The translations under genes were made by a program, and so were the position numbers. From Heliocidaris tuberculata (Eukaryota; Echinodermata; Echinoidea; Camarodonta; Echinometridae), in assembly GCA_025618425.1 (NCBI GenBank), contig CM046832.1:54054993-54118992 (forward strand): a stretch of 64,000 nucleotides of DNA. The letters run 5' to 3'. The notes beneath the pieces are model-generated. The model was not told where the DNA came from, ran no database searches, and worked only from the letters and a program-made list of their open reading frames with translations. Shown here piece by piece: positions 53,085 to 64,000 of this stretch. Within the stretch, counting starts at the first letter, position 1; each line of letters begins with the position of its first letter.

Positions 53085-53308
53085 TACACTCTTAAAATAG
53101 TTGGGCAAAAAAATGCCCAACTTTTAACCAACACTGGGCAACATACTGTCCACACAACTATTGGTTAAAATCTGCCCAACTGATGTTGCGTTGTTCACAC
53201 AAATTGGTTGATTCTTTATGAGATATGGGCAAGAGTTACACAACGTTGGGCCATATTTAACCAACCTTCAGTTGCCCAACTAAATTTACCCAACCTTTTA
53301 AGAGTGTA
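53085..53308. mobile_element. Miniature element with TACACTCTTAAAA ends
   Basis: The left end TACACTCTTAAAATAGTTGG is the inverted complement of the right end ACCTTTTAAGAGTGTA. Internal GTTGGGCA and TGCCCAAC units repeat. Length is 224 bases with no ORF. TA at the very ends could be the target site. Confidence 0.75.
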
Positions 53309-55171
53309 TTACTTTCATGGGTAGGGAATAATGGACCATTTACCTATGACGTCATTAAGGAGATTATTTCATTAGGTAAACAAATTTTTGTCATTATTTC
53401 GGTACCCTGAGAAATAAAAAGAGTTGCTGAAAGCATTGGTAAACCTTACTAGTGTGTGTCTGTGTTCATGTTTATGCAAATTATGCAAACGTGCTTAAGG
53501 GTCTGGTATTCCCTACACCTACCCTATGGTTGTACATCGCAAGAAGTGAACTTCATGTGTCCATATAAAGGTTAAAGTTGTGAAGGTCAAGACTTAAAGT
53601 CACACAAAAGGTCAAAGGTCTGTCAGAGTCAACAAAAAGGTAAAAGTCACGAAATTCAAAGGTAATGACAGGTGCTCGGGGGGGGGGGGGGGGAGGAGGT
53701 TTGTTTTCTCCGAGGACTTTTGATATATTTTTTTCTTGTTGTTGATTGGGAACGCTTGAATCTGATACATTGCACCATGACTAGTTTTGTGATACAAAAC
53801 TTATTTATTTTTCCTAATGAGTAGATGCTGTGGTTGATTGTTAAATCCTGTGAATTTTCAGCAAAACTGGTATTGGTACTGTTGTTGATCGGCCTTGATT
53901 GTGAACTCCTGAATCTAAGGAACTTTCCCTTTTTTGTGTTCTTTTGTGATTTGTGATTTATAACTCGTGATGATGTAAACACTTGCGAATTGTTATCTCA
54001 GGGATGGGAGGAGATAATATAGATGATATTTAGTGAATAATTCTTCATTGCTGTAAAATGTGTACATGTATCACTAAAATTTACTAAGTGTGTTTGTACA
54101 GCATGCGCACACCCAATTCCTAGGTTGTCAACATAGTACTTCAACATTGAAGAACCAATCTCAAGTAATAAATCTCCAGATTTTATTCTTATTTGTCTCA
54201 CTGGACTGTTTGTGTTGATGCCACATGCCATCTGATGTCCTGCACAGCAATGCAGACTGGAAAATCTGGGAGAACTTAAAAAAAAAAAATATATATACAT
54301 ATATATATATTAATACAGTCCAATGGCGCAAATCCCGGAGGGGATGGGGGTATGCATTAACCCCCCTCCCAGTTCTGATGTACGGGGGGGGGGGGGGGTG
54401 GCCTGTACAAATATACCCGCACTTTTTGATAAAAGATGGTAATTTGCAATCATATATGTATTTTCCATCTCAAATAAACAATAATTCCATGTAATATTAA
54501 TGGATTAAATGTAATTTCAGTACAAACTAAGACATTTTCAGGCTCGTATTATCAAATTTTTGTGGCGCGCTTCGCGCGCCCAACTATATTTCAACATTAA
54601 AATAGTCAAACAGGCAATATATATATATGTGTATAGAGGCGCTTAGCGCCTTCGGCGCTTGCGTTTGCCAGAATGATAACTTCTCACCCTTTGGACCCCC
54701 CCCCTTTTTTTAAAACCTGGATCCGCCCTTGTATATATGCAGTGGCGTATTTACGGGGGGCAGATGGGGTACGTGCCCAGGGCGGCACTTGAAGGGGAGA
54801 GAAAAACGCAAAAGAGAAAAAGAAAGGGGGGGGGGGGAGAAATACAAGAAAATGTATGGTCTAAATTTGAGGGTTTGCGCCTCAGTCAATGACAAAATAT
54901 GTAAAAATTGGTGTTTTATAGGGTTTGAAATGCGAATTTTTTTCTAAAGCTCGGTCACTTTGCTCCCTCGCACAATTATGTTATGTCATAACATGTACTT
55001 CGAAAATACTCAACAGAAAATATAGAGATGAGTGACAGGAGTCGAGTAGTCACATGACTTCATATAATCACATGATACAGTAGTATTGTTTGAGCGCGTA
55101 TTGTTTTGTGCTGAGAGAGACCGAAATATATACAATAGGATTCTGCATCGGATAACCTTGTTAAGAGAATT
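53309..55171. other. 5' flank of LAMTOR5 with repeat fragments
   Basis: Contains repeated GGTCAAAGGT-like words at 53580-53640, a G-run near 53679, a short (TA)n near 54297, GGCGCGCTTCGCGCGCC and GGCGCTTAGCGCC palindromes at 54566-54660, and a hAT-like end CTGGATCCGCCCTTG at 54716-54730. No further gene was recognised. Confidence 0.45.
54740..54985. mobile_element. Truncated relative of the 47226-48002 element
   Basis: Starts CAGTGGCGTATTTACGGG. It then follows the reverse complement of 47775-48002 (CAAAATATGTAAAAATTGGT, GGGTTTGAAATGCGAA). Only the one terminal portion is present. Confidence 0.65.
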
Positions 55172-58100
55172 ATGGAACAAAATCTGGACAAACTTTTGGA
55201 TGAAACGTGAGTATTTATTAAAATTTATCATTGAAAATGTAGAAAAGCGATTTAATTTTACATGAAATTTACATTTTGTTTGAGATTAATATTGCCTATG
55301 CTTATGACGTTGCCCCATAAGTCCATTCTCGTGTATGGTTTTGGCGTTTTTAAAAAAGTTTTTCGTTTGGTTTGTAAATTATATATTTGGGGTTTTGGAG
55401 GTATATTATTGATTAGTAATTATTAATGTCATGAATTATTTTCATACTGTAGTTCATTTGTTATCTTTGTTACCTGATGTTCTGGAAATATGCAGTGGTA
55501 CTATGCAAGTGACTTTGTACAGTAGATCTAATCGTCTAATCCTTCTAGATCTGATCACAAATTTTTGTCCAATTAGGAGATCAAGAAAATAAATGATAAA
55601 AGATTAAATCCAGTTAAGTCAGAATTATTTGCTGGAATTAGAAAGTACCAAAGAGGGGAAAAAGTGAAATCATGGTAAAGGTATGATATTAAAGAGAAGA
55701 AGCAGGCAGAAGAACCAGGAGAAGAAGAATGGAAACAGGACAAGGGGAATAAGGAGAAGTAGAAATTCAGAAGTATATGACTATATCATGAGGCAATACC
55801 AGGCATGCAAGGGAGAGGGAAAACAAGAATCAGGAAAATGGAAAATAAAAGTTGACAAATGAGGGCAAAACATAGAATATAACACAATGATAATAATAAA
55901 GGTAAACAAGACCAAGAAACATAATTTGCTGAAGAAGAAGAAGAAGAAGAAGAAAAAGAAGAAGAAGGAGAAGGAGAAGAAGGAGGAGAAGGAGAAGGAG
56001 AAGGAGAAGGAGAAGGAGAAGGAGAAGAAGGAGGAGAAGGAGAAGGAGAAGGAGAAGGAGGAGGAGGAGGAGGAGGAGGAGAAGGAGAAGGAGAAGGAGA
56101 AGGAGAAGGAGAAGGAGAAGGAGAAGGAGAAGGAGGAGAAGAAGAAGAAGAAGAAGAAGAAGAAGAGGAGGAGGAGGAAGGAGGAGATAGGAGAAGAAGA
56201 AAGAAGAACAAGGACATGGACAAGAACAAGAAGAAGAAATAAAATAAGAATAGAAAAGGAAAATGGACAATAATTCAGAAAAATAACAGAATATGAGATA
56301 AAATGACCCCCCCCCCCAAAAAAAAAAAGAAAGGATAAAAATTTAACTTTACCATATCTATTTTTTAAAACTTAGAATGGAGTCCCCTGGAGTTATGGGA
56401 GTTCTTTGTGCTGATAAACAGGGACTATGCTACAGTGGTAAGTATGAGAGAGATCTTGAATTTGTCAGAAAGTTGGATAGTGAGGGATACAGATATATAG
56501 AGAGAGGGGAGGGGGGTTAAAAGAAAGAGTTAATACAAAGAAGGAAAAAAGACTATTGATACTCTGTGCAATGACCTTTGTCATTCAGGTAATGTTTAAA
56601 GTGTATTATATCCCTCATCATAAGACTGTTGCATTAGGAGTGTACACAACAACAAAATGAATTTTTACCAGAAAAGCCTTTTCTTGCCGTCTAGTTCGTT
56701 CTTCCTGCTGACGTCATTGAATAGTTCATTTTTTCCCCATCACCAGAGGGAAAAAATGAACTATTCGATGACATCAGCAGGAAAAACGAACTATTCATTT
56801 TTCTGCCCCCCCCCCATAAAATTCATTTGCGCGTATCTATTGTTTTAGGCATGCATAATGGTGTCATCATTATGCATTATTTTGATATCCACGCAAATTC
56901 ACCCCTTCTTCAAACTGTTTGTGTATACGTATGCGGTCTATCATGCCCTACAGTGCAGATGATCAAGTAGATGAGTAGAATCAAGCTTTTGTTCAAGATG
57001 ATGGATATAAAACAAATATACAATGACTCATTCTCGGAACAAGCTAAAATTATTCGCACTCAAGAACACCAAATTCTCCCAAGGGCCGAGGGCTTCGATG
57101 CGAATAGTATTAGCCAGATCCTCGAGTGCCATTGTATATTTGTATACCAGTCACCTGAAAAAAATGATTTGTGTACAGCTAGAGTGTATAAAAGTTACCT
57201 CAAATTGATTTACCTGACCTTCTATGGGTTAACGGTTAAGGAAAACATAAAACCCTCTTGCGCAGAACCCAAATCCGAATTGGGTTCCGCGCGGGCCCTA
57301 ATTTGAGCGAGCGCCAACAGGTGTGTAGACAAGTCTAATCACAAGTTGCCGTAATGATTATTTAGAGTGTATTTAAACTTCTAATAACTCTTCATTGAAT
57401 TAAAGTGTACCATTCACCTGAAAAATAATTTGTGTACCGCTAGAAAAGTATGAAATTAACCTCAAAAAACTTTATCTGGCATTCTGTGGGTCAACAGTTT
57501 AGGAGTATGAAGGAAATAAATGATAACATGAAGGTGCTCGCGCGGAACCGAACTCTGAGTTATCTTGGCGAGTGCGTACGGGTGTGTCGAGTAGTCTACT
57601 CACGAGTCGCTGTTACGCTTATAGAGAGTGTAATTAAACTTGCAGTATCTCTTTATAGAAGTAATATTTGAAGCTCATACTTTGAGTATAGTATTGCGAC
57701 ATGGAACCCCTAACATACAGATCAAAATATGTTTTGTTGGTACCCTTTAAGACAAAGAAAATATTATGCCTTGAAATGGACACCTGTAGATATATTTGCT
57801 TTTTCTGTAATTTTGGCAATTCCATTTGTATTCATGTGTGAAATCTAATAAAGAAAATCAAAATTTAAGGTTTTAAATAAAATATTGATAAAGATCAGGG
57901 GTGGTATTCTGAGCCCCATTTTACCTCTAAAATATTTTGTTTTATCTTTTTTTGTATTCTGAGACCACATTTTATTTCGGATTTTATCTCATATTTTATC
58001 TCACGCTCTTACCTCTTGCGTGACTTGCACTTTGATACACGTGATATGCGGACAGCAGTGTCACTTTAACCCCCTCTTCCAGCGCTTGCATCCAAAACGC

Positions 58101-59823
58101 ATTTTGCGCTTTAACACATTTTGCGCTTTAAAACATGCGTTATGAAGTAAAGACGCAATATGCTCTGTACCAAGGAGAGAGATTCTATTGGTTGAGCATG
58201 CTAAAGGTGAGAACTAACAACAGTTTTTATTGGATAACGTTTAACAGATATAAAATGGGCGGGTTCCTATGAGATAAAATGCCGCTAAAAAAAAGAAATT
58301 TATGCGCATTTTATCTTACCGAGATAAAATAATTTTTTTTTATCTGAGATAAAATGAATCTCCGAATACCGCCCCAGTTGTGTATATTGGCTATCTGTTC
58401 ATGCCAGTAATTGATGTATGCTTGTCATTAACCTTTGCATTTTCCTTTGCCAACTTATTACCCTTGAACAGCCAAGGGAACAGCCTCGGTAGGATCTGCA
58501 GGTATTATAGCTTCTCTGTCTCAGCAAGCATCTCTTCTAGTACCAGAGAGCAGTAGTGCCCCTGTCATTTGTTTAGAGTCAGATAAAGGGTAGGTTCTCG
58601 CAGGTCAAATTATAAAAAAGGGAACAGATTATAGAGTTTATAAGCGAGGATTTTTTATGCCTCTGCCAACGAAAGTGGTGCCGAAGGCATTATATTTTCG
58701 GGTTGTCCGTCCCGCTTTCTCGTTCTCACGATTACTCCAGAACCACATGAGGTATGAACTTCAAACTTGGTGCTAGTATGTATCACCATAGGAAGACGAT
58801 CTGATTAGATTTTGGGGTACGTAGGTCAAAGGTCCAAGGTCACAGAGGCCAATTTCTGAAATTTCAGGTTGTTGCCTCGTTCTCGCGATAACTCAAGAAC
58901 CATTTGAGGTATGAACTTTGAACTTGATGCTAGTATGTATCACCATAGGGAGACGATCTGATTAGATTTTGGGGTATGTAGGTCAAAGGTCATAGTGGTC
59001 AATTCTGAAATTGCAGGTTTTAGACTTGTTAATGTGATATCTCAAGAACCATTTGATCCATTAACTTCAAACTTGGAACCAGTATGCATCACCATAGTGA
59101 GACGAACTAATTAGATTTTTGTTCACGTAGGTCAAAGGTGACAGGTCATAGAGGTCATTATACTGGTGTATGTGAAATTAATGGTTTTTTTTACCTTTGT
59201 TATCACCATATCTCATCTATTTTGTATTCATGACTAGAAGGAGATAAAGTGATCAGACTTTTGGGTTATAAGGTATAAGGTCAAATGTCAAAGAGGTCAA
59301 TTAACATGTAATTAGAGGCTTTTTATTCTGGTTATCACAATATTTCAAGAACAGTTTGAGCCATCAACTGAATTTAGGCAGAGGCATATAGGAGACGCAT
59401 TCATCTTTTTTTTTTTTTTTTTTTTATTCTGTCGGTTTAAACTTGGATGTACTGTTGTCAAAGGGCTTAAGGGTCCTCAAATAAAAAGGCTGACCCTTGA
59501 AGTGCGATACGACGAGATTATACTCAGTATTGTATTGTTGTATCCTGTATCAACCATTTGTATTAATGTGCTTTTAGGATTTATGAAAATCTTTATAGAA
59601 TATTCTACAAACATTGATGCAATAAGATATGTTTGTCATTGTCACTGTGTTTCCTTTAGAATGTATAATATACACTGAAAGTGGATACTCAAACCATGTA
59701 CCAGTGTTTATCTTTCATCATTTTATCTTTTTTTTTTTTTATATTTCTGTTCGTTTCAGAAATGTTTTAATCAAGTCACACCAGGATGTTACAATAGCAA
59801 TCCACAAGATGCCAACGTACTGA
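55172..59823 (+). CDS. LAMTOR5: LAMTOR5 / HBXIP homologue, Ragulator subunit, 4 exons
   Basis: Exons: 55172-55206, 56376-56437, 58472-58589, 59760-59823. All have GT/AG introns and join to 279 bases, 92 residues; the human protein has 91. It starts MEQNLDKLLDETMESPGVMG, then VLCADKQGL, GSAGIIASLSQQASLL, APVICLESDKGNVLIKSH and ends QDVTIAIHKMPTY. It follows human HBXIP along its whole length, a roadblock/longin-like fold. In animals LAMTOR5 is part of the lysosomal Ragulator complex that anchors Rag GTPases for mTORC1 signalling. No signal or membrane segment is seen, as expected. Possible poly(A) signals AATAAA are at 60558 and 61542. Confidence 0.93.
55928..56225. repeat. (GAA/GGA)n purine tract in LAMTOR5 intron 1
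   Basis: About 300 bases of GAAGAA, GGAGAA and GGAGGA triplets, all purine on the plus strand. It opens long artificial frames on both strands. Confidence 0.95.
56693..56795. repeat. Inverted repeat in LAMTOR5 intron 2
   Basis: TTCGTTCTTCCTGCTGACGT...GAATAGTTCATTTTTTCCC is followed by its near complement GGGAAAAAATGAACTATTCG...GCAGGAAAAACGAACTA. Each arm is about 45 bases. The loop is about 10 bases. Confidence 0.8.
57145..57670. repeat. Tandem pair of diverged 260-base units, LAMTOR5 intron 2
   Basis: TCACCTGAAAAA..ATTTGTGTAC occurs at 57151 and 57414. TTCTATGGGTTAACGGTT at about 57221 is matched by ATTCTGTGGGTCAACAGTTT at about 57480, and the AGAGTGTA.TTAAACTT ends also match. The period is about 260 bases. 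Confidence 0.7.
57897..58374. mobile_element. Miniature element with GGGGTGGTATTC ends, LAMTOR5 intron 2
   Basis: CAGGGGTGGTATTCTGAG at the left and CTCCGAATACCGCCCCAG at the right are inverted. Next to them are repeated ATTTTATCTC / GAGATAAAAT motifs. There is no ORF. A target duplication was not clear. Confidence 0.7.
58655..59390. repeat. Internally repeated element with AGGTCAAAGGTCA words, LAMTOR5 intron 3
   Basis: Three imperfect units of about 150 bases share CTCAAGAACCATTTGA, GTATGTATCACCATAG, GATTAGATTTTGGGGTA and AGGTCAAAGGTC. The last word occurs at about 58823, 58980 (exact DR1 AGGTCAAAGGTCA) and 59129. This looks like a dispersed element rather than coding DNA. Confidence 0.7.
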
Positions 59824-62800
59824 GAGACCACTTGGAACAAATTTGTTTTAAAGACACTAAATGAAACTTGCTGTATAAATACAAGGAGATGGTTTATGCA
59901 CCAGAAACATTCAAGTATACATCTGGCACAAGAATGGAAGTCATTCCTGCCTTTCAAGCCCATGCTAAGATGGCTACATTGATTTTCCATCATCATATCA
60001 ACTTGGAAACATGATCTTTCAGCTGAGATTGCTCTCCTTGTATCTGAAAGATAAATATGAGGTGTAATACCTTCCTGTTTTCCAATGAGTGGTTACTTAT
60101 CTTTGTAACCTGAAATAAGTTTGAGACTGATCCATAACTTTACTTTTTTTTCAATGTGGTAAGCTTTGTATTTATCTAGTAAATTAAAGTTTTAATCAAA
60201 TTTCATGGAATTAAACTGTAATCTGAAGATCACACTTTAAATATATATTATGAGTACTGGTAGATTTATCTAAGAAATATCACCTACATGTAGTTGTGCT
60301 TGCTGAATCCTTTGTTAATAGAACTATAACAACAAATAAGAAACCCATCCTTTTTTGTGTTATGCCCCAAATTAGATTCAGTATAATGTAGGCCTAATCC
60401 TTTATTACATGTACATGTATTTATTAGATTTGTCAAACTTCTTTGCCAAATAGATTTAAATAGATATAAAATATATTTGTTTACTCATATACACTAGATA
60501 GAGATTATTGAAATCATTCCAATCATTCCTTTGCACAGGCCTAATGTAAACCTTGGTAATAAATTTTCCCCAACAATATATAGCTCTCTGAATACCAACA
60601 CTTGTGGCACTCTATTTTTTTGCCTGCAAATCATCTGATTTCCATGCCAAAAAATAGAGCGCCACAGGTGTTGGGATTCAGAGAGCTATATATTGATGGG
60701 GAAAATTTAAATCATGCAAATCAGATGATTTGCCAGGAAGGGTACTTCTGGTGTAATTGCACATTCGCACTTTTGATATTGATCATCGTTGACAATATGT
60801 TGATAGAACCATTCATCCTAGCAAAAAAGCCTTCTTGCTTCCTAATCAAGCAAATGATTTCTTTGAAACTGGTAATTAGGACTTGCCACGTTTAAATCTG
60901 AAGAAAATTTATCAAAATCATTGAAAATATCATATCAAAACTCAGCAAAGCAATCACGCATGAAGGTAATTCAAGCGATGCCAATGCAGATAGGCCAGAA
61001 GTTGGTGTCCAAGCATGGTACCTTTGCCCCTGATATCAATATTGAGAGCTAATATGGGTTAATATTGGCTATAAGGGATAGGAAGATTTGACCCGACTTT
61101 TATAAATACAGTTAACTTTGCATAAGTCGAATCTGTTGAGACCACAAGAAATAGTTCGACTTATGCAAAATTGGACCTAGGAAATGTAAATAACACATAT
61201 TTTTGTCATAGGTTGGTCAATAGAATTGATTCGACTTAGGGAAAGTTGGACTTATGCAGCTTCGAGTCATGTAAGGTTAACTGTACATTGGAATGGATGC
61301 TAAATTGTGTTATGAATTTCTCTGTTGATTTTCGTTTATGATGATGTGCATCAAATTTCATAAAATACATGTTTTTTCAGGGGTGTCAATGAATCCTTGT
61401 TCTATTGTAATTCATGTACCGGTATTTGTTTTGTTGATAGTATCGGGTGAAGCCATCATATTTTCAAAGTGAAGTTATCTTATTTATACAATATAGTATT
61501 GTGTTACATCATTTATCCATGTATTAATTTAATTGAAAGATAATAAAGGTTTTTGGAGATGAGTTTCAAGTATGGTGCAACCTCTGTGATATTCGAAACA
61601 CCATTCTGGGTCCCGTAACAAAAAGCTTATCAACTGATCGTATGATCAATCAATCAGTCGCATGATTGATATTTTGTGATCATTTGCATCAATCGCAAAA
61701 TAGCAATCAACTGCAAACTTATATTTTGTGTTACAGGGCCTAGAATTTAATTTTAAAATAATTCTAATAAGTTTTACAGATAGTGTTGTTACTATGATAG
61801 TAAGTGTAATATTAATGCACTGGAGTTCATTGTATAAGTACATGCATTATTTTCTTCTGTAATAAATAGAATATCAAAGAATTGAGAAAGATTTGGAGAG
61901 ATTTGATATTTGAGTACCATATGTAACTACAGCACAGGAGTTTGTAGAGGAGGGTGATAGAAGTTTGATGAAGACAATACAGCAGGGATGTGGGAAAGGA
62001 TACATGGTTTGTAGTGAAATATTTCCACATTCCTCTCTACAAAATTTTAAGATTACGGACTACATATATATATTTTTTCCAGTTTAAAACATTTAACAAA
62101 AGGGTGCATTGGAAGAGGCTAGGCAACAATGCTATCAATGCTATAATTTCAGCATGGTACAATTCTTATTTTAGTCACTAGGTTAACACTGTATTGCTTC
62201 AGTTTCCTAATTCCCAATTACTTATAATTGATCTAGTTTGAGTTTTGTCTGATGATGAATTGATATACCCCACCCCCCAAAAAAAAGAATCGCTTGATAA
62301 TGGGTACACGTCTTGTGTGAATTTGACTGTGTCTATGAGAGAGAGAGAGAGGGAGGAATAAATAAACAGAGAAAGAGAGAAGATATAGGAAGGTAGAGAA
62401 TGAGAGGAAGGTGTAATACAGTGAGAAAGAAAGGGGGGAGAGAGAGAGAGAGAGAGAGAATGAGACAGAATAGAAAAGGAAATAAATTTTTATTGATGTG
62501 TCGCCCTCTCTGACAATGAATTGAATAGTGATTGCATCATATTTGATGGTGTAATGTTTCAGAGTGCTCGTGATAAATAGTGAAATTATCTTAAAGGAAT
62601 TAGATAACTTTGTTTACGTAACGTTTGTGAAGCACATGATGATTTTGAAGTGTTTCTTTTTTTCCTTGGCTTCATTTTTACACCATATTACATACACTGA
62701 TAGCACGTAAGGCCAGGCAGCTCAGATTTTATCAAGCCTCTACAAAGTTACCAAATCACTTTAAGTTCTGTCGGGATGAGCCGTGATGTAGCGGATATCG

Positions 62801-63106
62801 TTTGAGCCTGAAGCAACCGGACTTTAAACCCAATACCATGAATAATGGTGGGTTGTGCGCTACGCTGAATTCGCCACTCGTCCTTTTTGTTGTAGTTTTG
62901 TTTTTGTTTTTTGTAGCATGAAACTCTTCTGCATAACATCTATCCATAATTTTGTGATCGAGATAGTAAGATAATTGGGACATAGTCATTGGAAAAAAGA
63001 CTAACAATTAAGTGAAGTCAAAAACATTTTTTAATGCACAATAATGAGTTCATGCATGACAACATTTGAAGATATATTATAGCCTTCGAGACAGCTAGAT
63101 AGGAGA

Positions 63107-63172
<66 letters not shown>

Positions 63173-64000
63173 TTCGTGATAGAGGGGAATGAGGCAAATA
63201 AAATTGACGATTGAGAAATACTGAAAGAACAGTTTAGCCCTCCCCCTCCCTTCCTTGTAAGGGTAACCTCACTAGTCATAAGGACCGCTAGTCATAAGGA
63301 CCGCTATCCATAACGCGTGACTAAATGAATTAGCGGTCTTTTATAAAAAGCAGTCCTTAAGAATAGCGAGCAGACCCCCTTATAATAAACCTCAGTACAA
63401 TCAACGAGTAACTCATATAGCCAACATGTTTTTCTATAAATTTTTGCAAGCCTTGGTGCAATCAAAAGTCTTCTGTCTATAAATTCTTTTAGATTCCCCC
63501 GATGTGCTTCTTTCCTATATACCCCGTTAAAGAACAGAATCAACTACTGGCATACCTTTTTAGATCTAGTGACAATATAAATGAGTTGAAGGAAACTTAT
63601 TTTGTAGTTGCTCAATTAACGGCAAGAGGTTTATAAGACTGGAAATGATACTAATATTCATTTCCTATTGTTCTGTCTCGTGGCTGGTACTACATTGTAC
63701 GGAAGTTAGAGCTTTGCCAGTGTTTCCTTTCCAAGGTAATATAGGTTCAGGGAACCCGTTAATAATTTTCTGAAGTTTATGAGACTTCAGAATATTTCAA
63801 AATAGTATATACTGTCCTAGATTGAGTGCATGACGACATGTAGTCATGCATAGATGTCGATCCCCGGGGTGGGGGGGGGGGTGGTGGGGGTGGGGGTGGG
63901 GGGGGGGTATATATCCCCCCAAAAGTTGATCGATGTGGGGGTGGGGCCTGCATCATCCCCCAATATTTTTTTATAAAATAAATGAGAAATATGATACATG
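59824..64000. other. LAMTOR5 3' region and downstream, no further gene recognised
   Basis: The 3' UTR probably ends by 60558 or 61542 (AATAAA). Further on are GA tracts at 62337-62350, 62438-62460 and 63115-63168, a direct duplication CTAGTCATAAGGACCG at 63272-63303, and G-rich low complexity at 63865-63910. No coding or RNA gene signal was found. Confidence 0.45.
60566..60705. repeat. Inverted repeat downstream of LAMTOR5
   Basis: TTTTCCCCAACAATATATAG...CTCTCTGAAT is answered by ATTCAGAGAGCTATATATTG..GGGGAAAA. The arms also pair AACACTTGTGGC with GCCACAGGTGTT. It encloses ATCATCTGATTT. A fold-back miniature element is likely. Confidence 0.75.

Noticed and set aside
55786..56273. Frames of 128-147 codons rich in Ser/Pro, Leu or Lys/Glu
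   Set aside because: They are produced by the GAA/GGA purine tract; all frames are open simply because the triplets lack stops.
63115..63168. CRISPR-like or spaced repeat array
   Set aside because: It is simple GA microsatellite sequence; no spaced identical repeats occur anywhere in the window.

Overview
This is nuclear DNA of an animal, most likely an echinoderm and probably a sea urchin. It has multi-exon genes with GT/AG introns, very dense microsatellites (GA, TA, TTA, GGA and long G/C runs), many short inverted-repeat transposons, and a replication-type histone H2A/H2B pair. Both histone genes have the 3' stem-loop, and H2A has the CAAGAAAGA downstream element described in sea urchin histone genes. 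The H2B protein resembles sea urchin late H2B from memory of that family; the species cannot be fixed.

Region 1 (1-17750): a minus-strand gene with a signal peptide, a WIF domain split over several exons, and EGF-repeat exons running off the left edge. All recovered exons join in phase. It reads as a WIF1-like secreted Wnt antagonist. One internal WIF exon was not located. The divergent histone H2A(-)/H2B(+) pair (3870-5913) lies inside the large WIF-domain intron interval. The rest is repeats, including a hAT-like element with target duplications, a TTAA-flanked fold-back element and two twin-hairpin sites.

Region 2 (about 18.6-50.4 kb): a tandem segmental duplication with two intact 12-exon genes for a 529-residue amidase-signature enzyme (20632-30284 and 33373-46663). 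Exon lengths are identical (1590 coding bases each), and about 22 residues differ. The protein resembles bacterial enantioselective amidases of the nitrile-degradation type (Rhodococcus family) much more than animal FAAH, so an old transfer from bacteria, now carrying introns, is the main hypothesis. Because the introns are also duplicated, each copy serves as the empty site for insertions in the other. This shows several hAT-like miniature elements with 8-bp duplications, a SINE, a LINE tail and a palindrome insertion. A decayed copy of exon 3 sits in intron 3 of both genes.

Region 3 (50.5-64 kb): a nested LINE relic on the minus strand, several miniature inverted-repeat elements, and a 4-exon plus-strand gene (55172-59823) for a 92-residue LAMTOR5/HBXIP homologue, a Ragulator subunit. 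Nothing else in the last 4 kb could be assigned to a gene. No CRISPR, rRNA or clear functional tRNA gene was seen.
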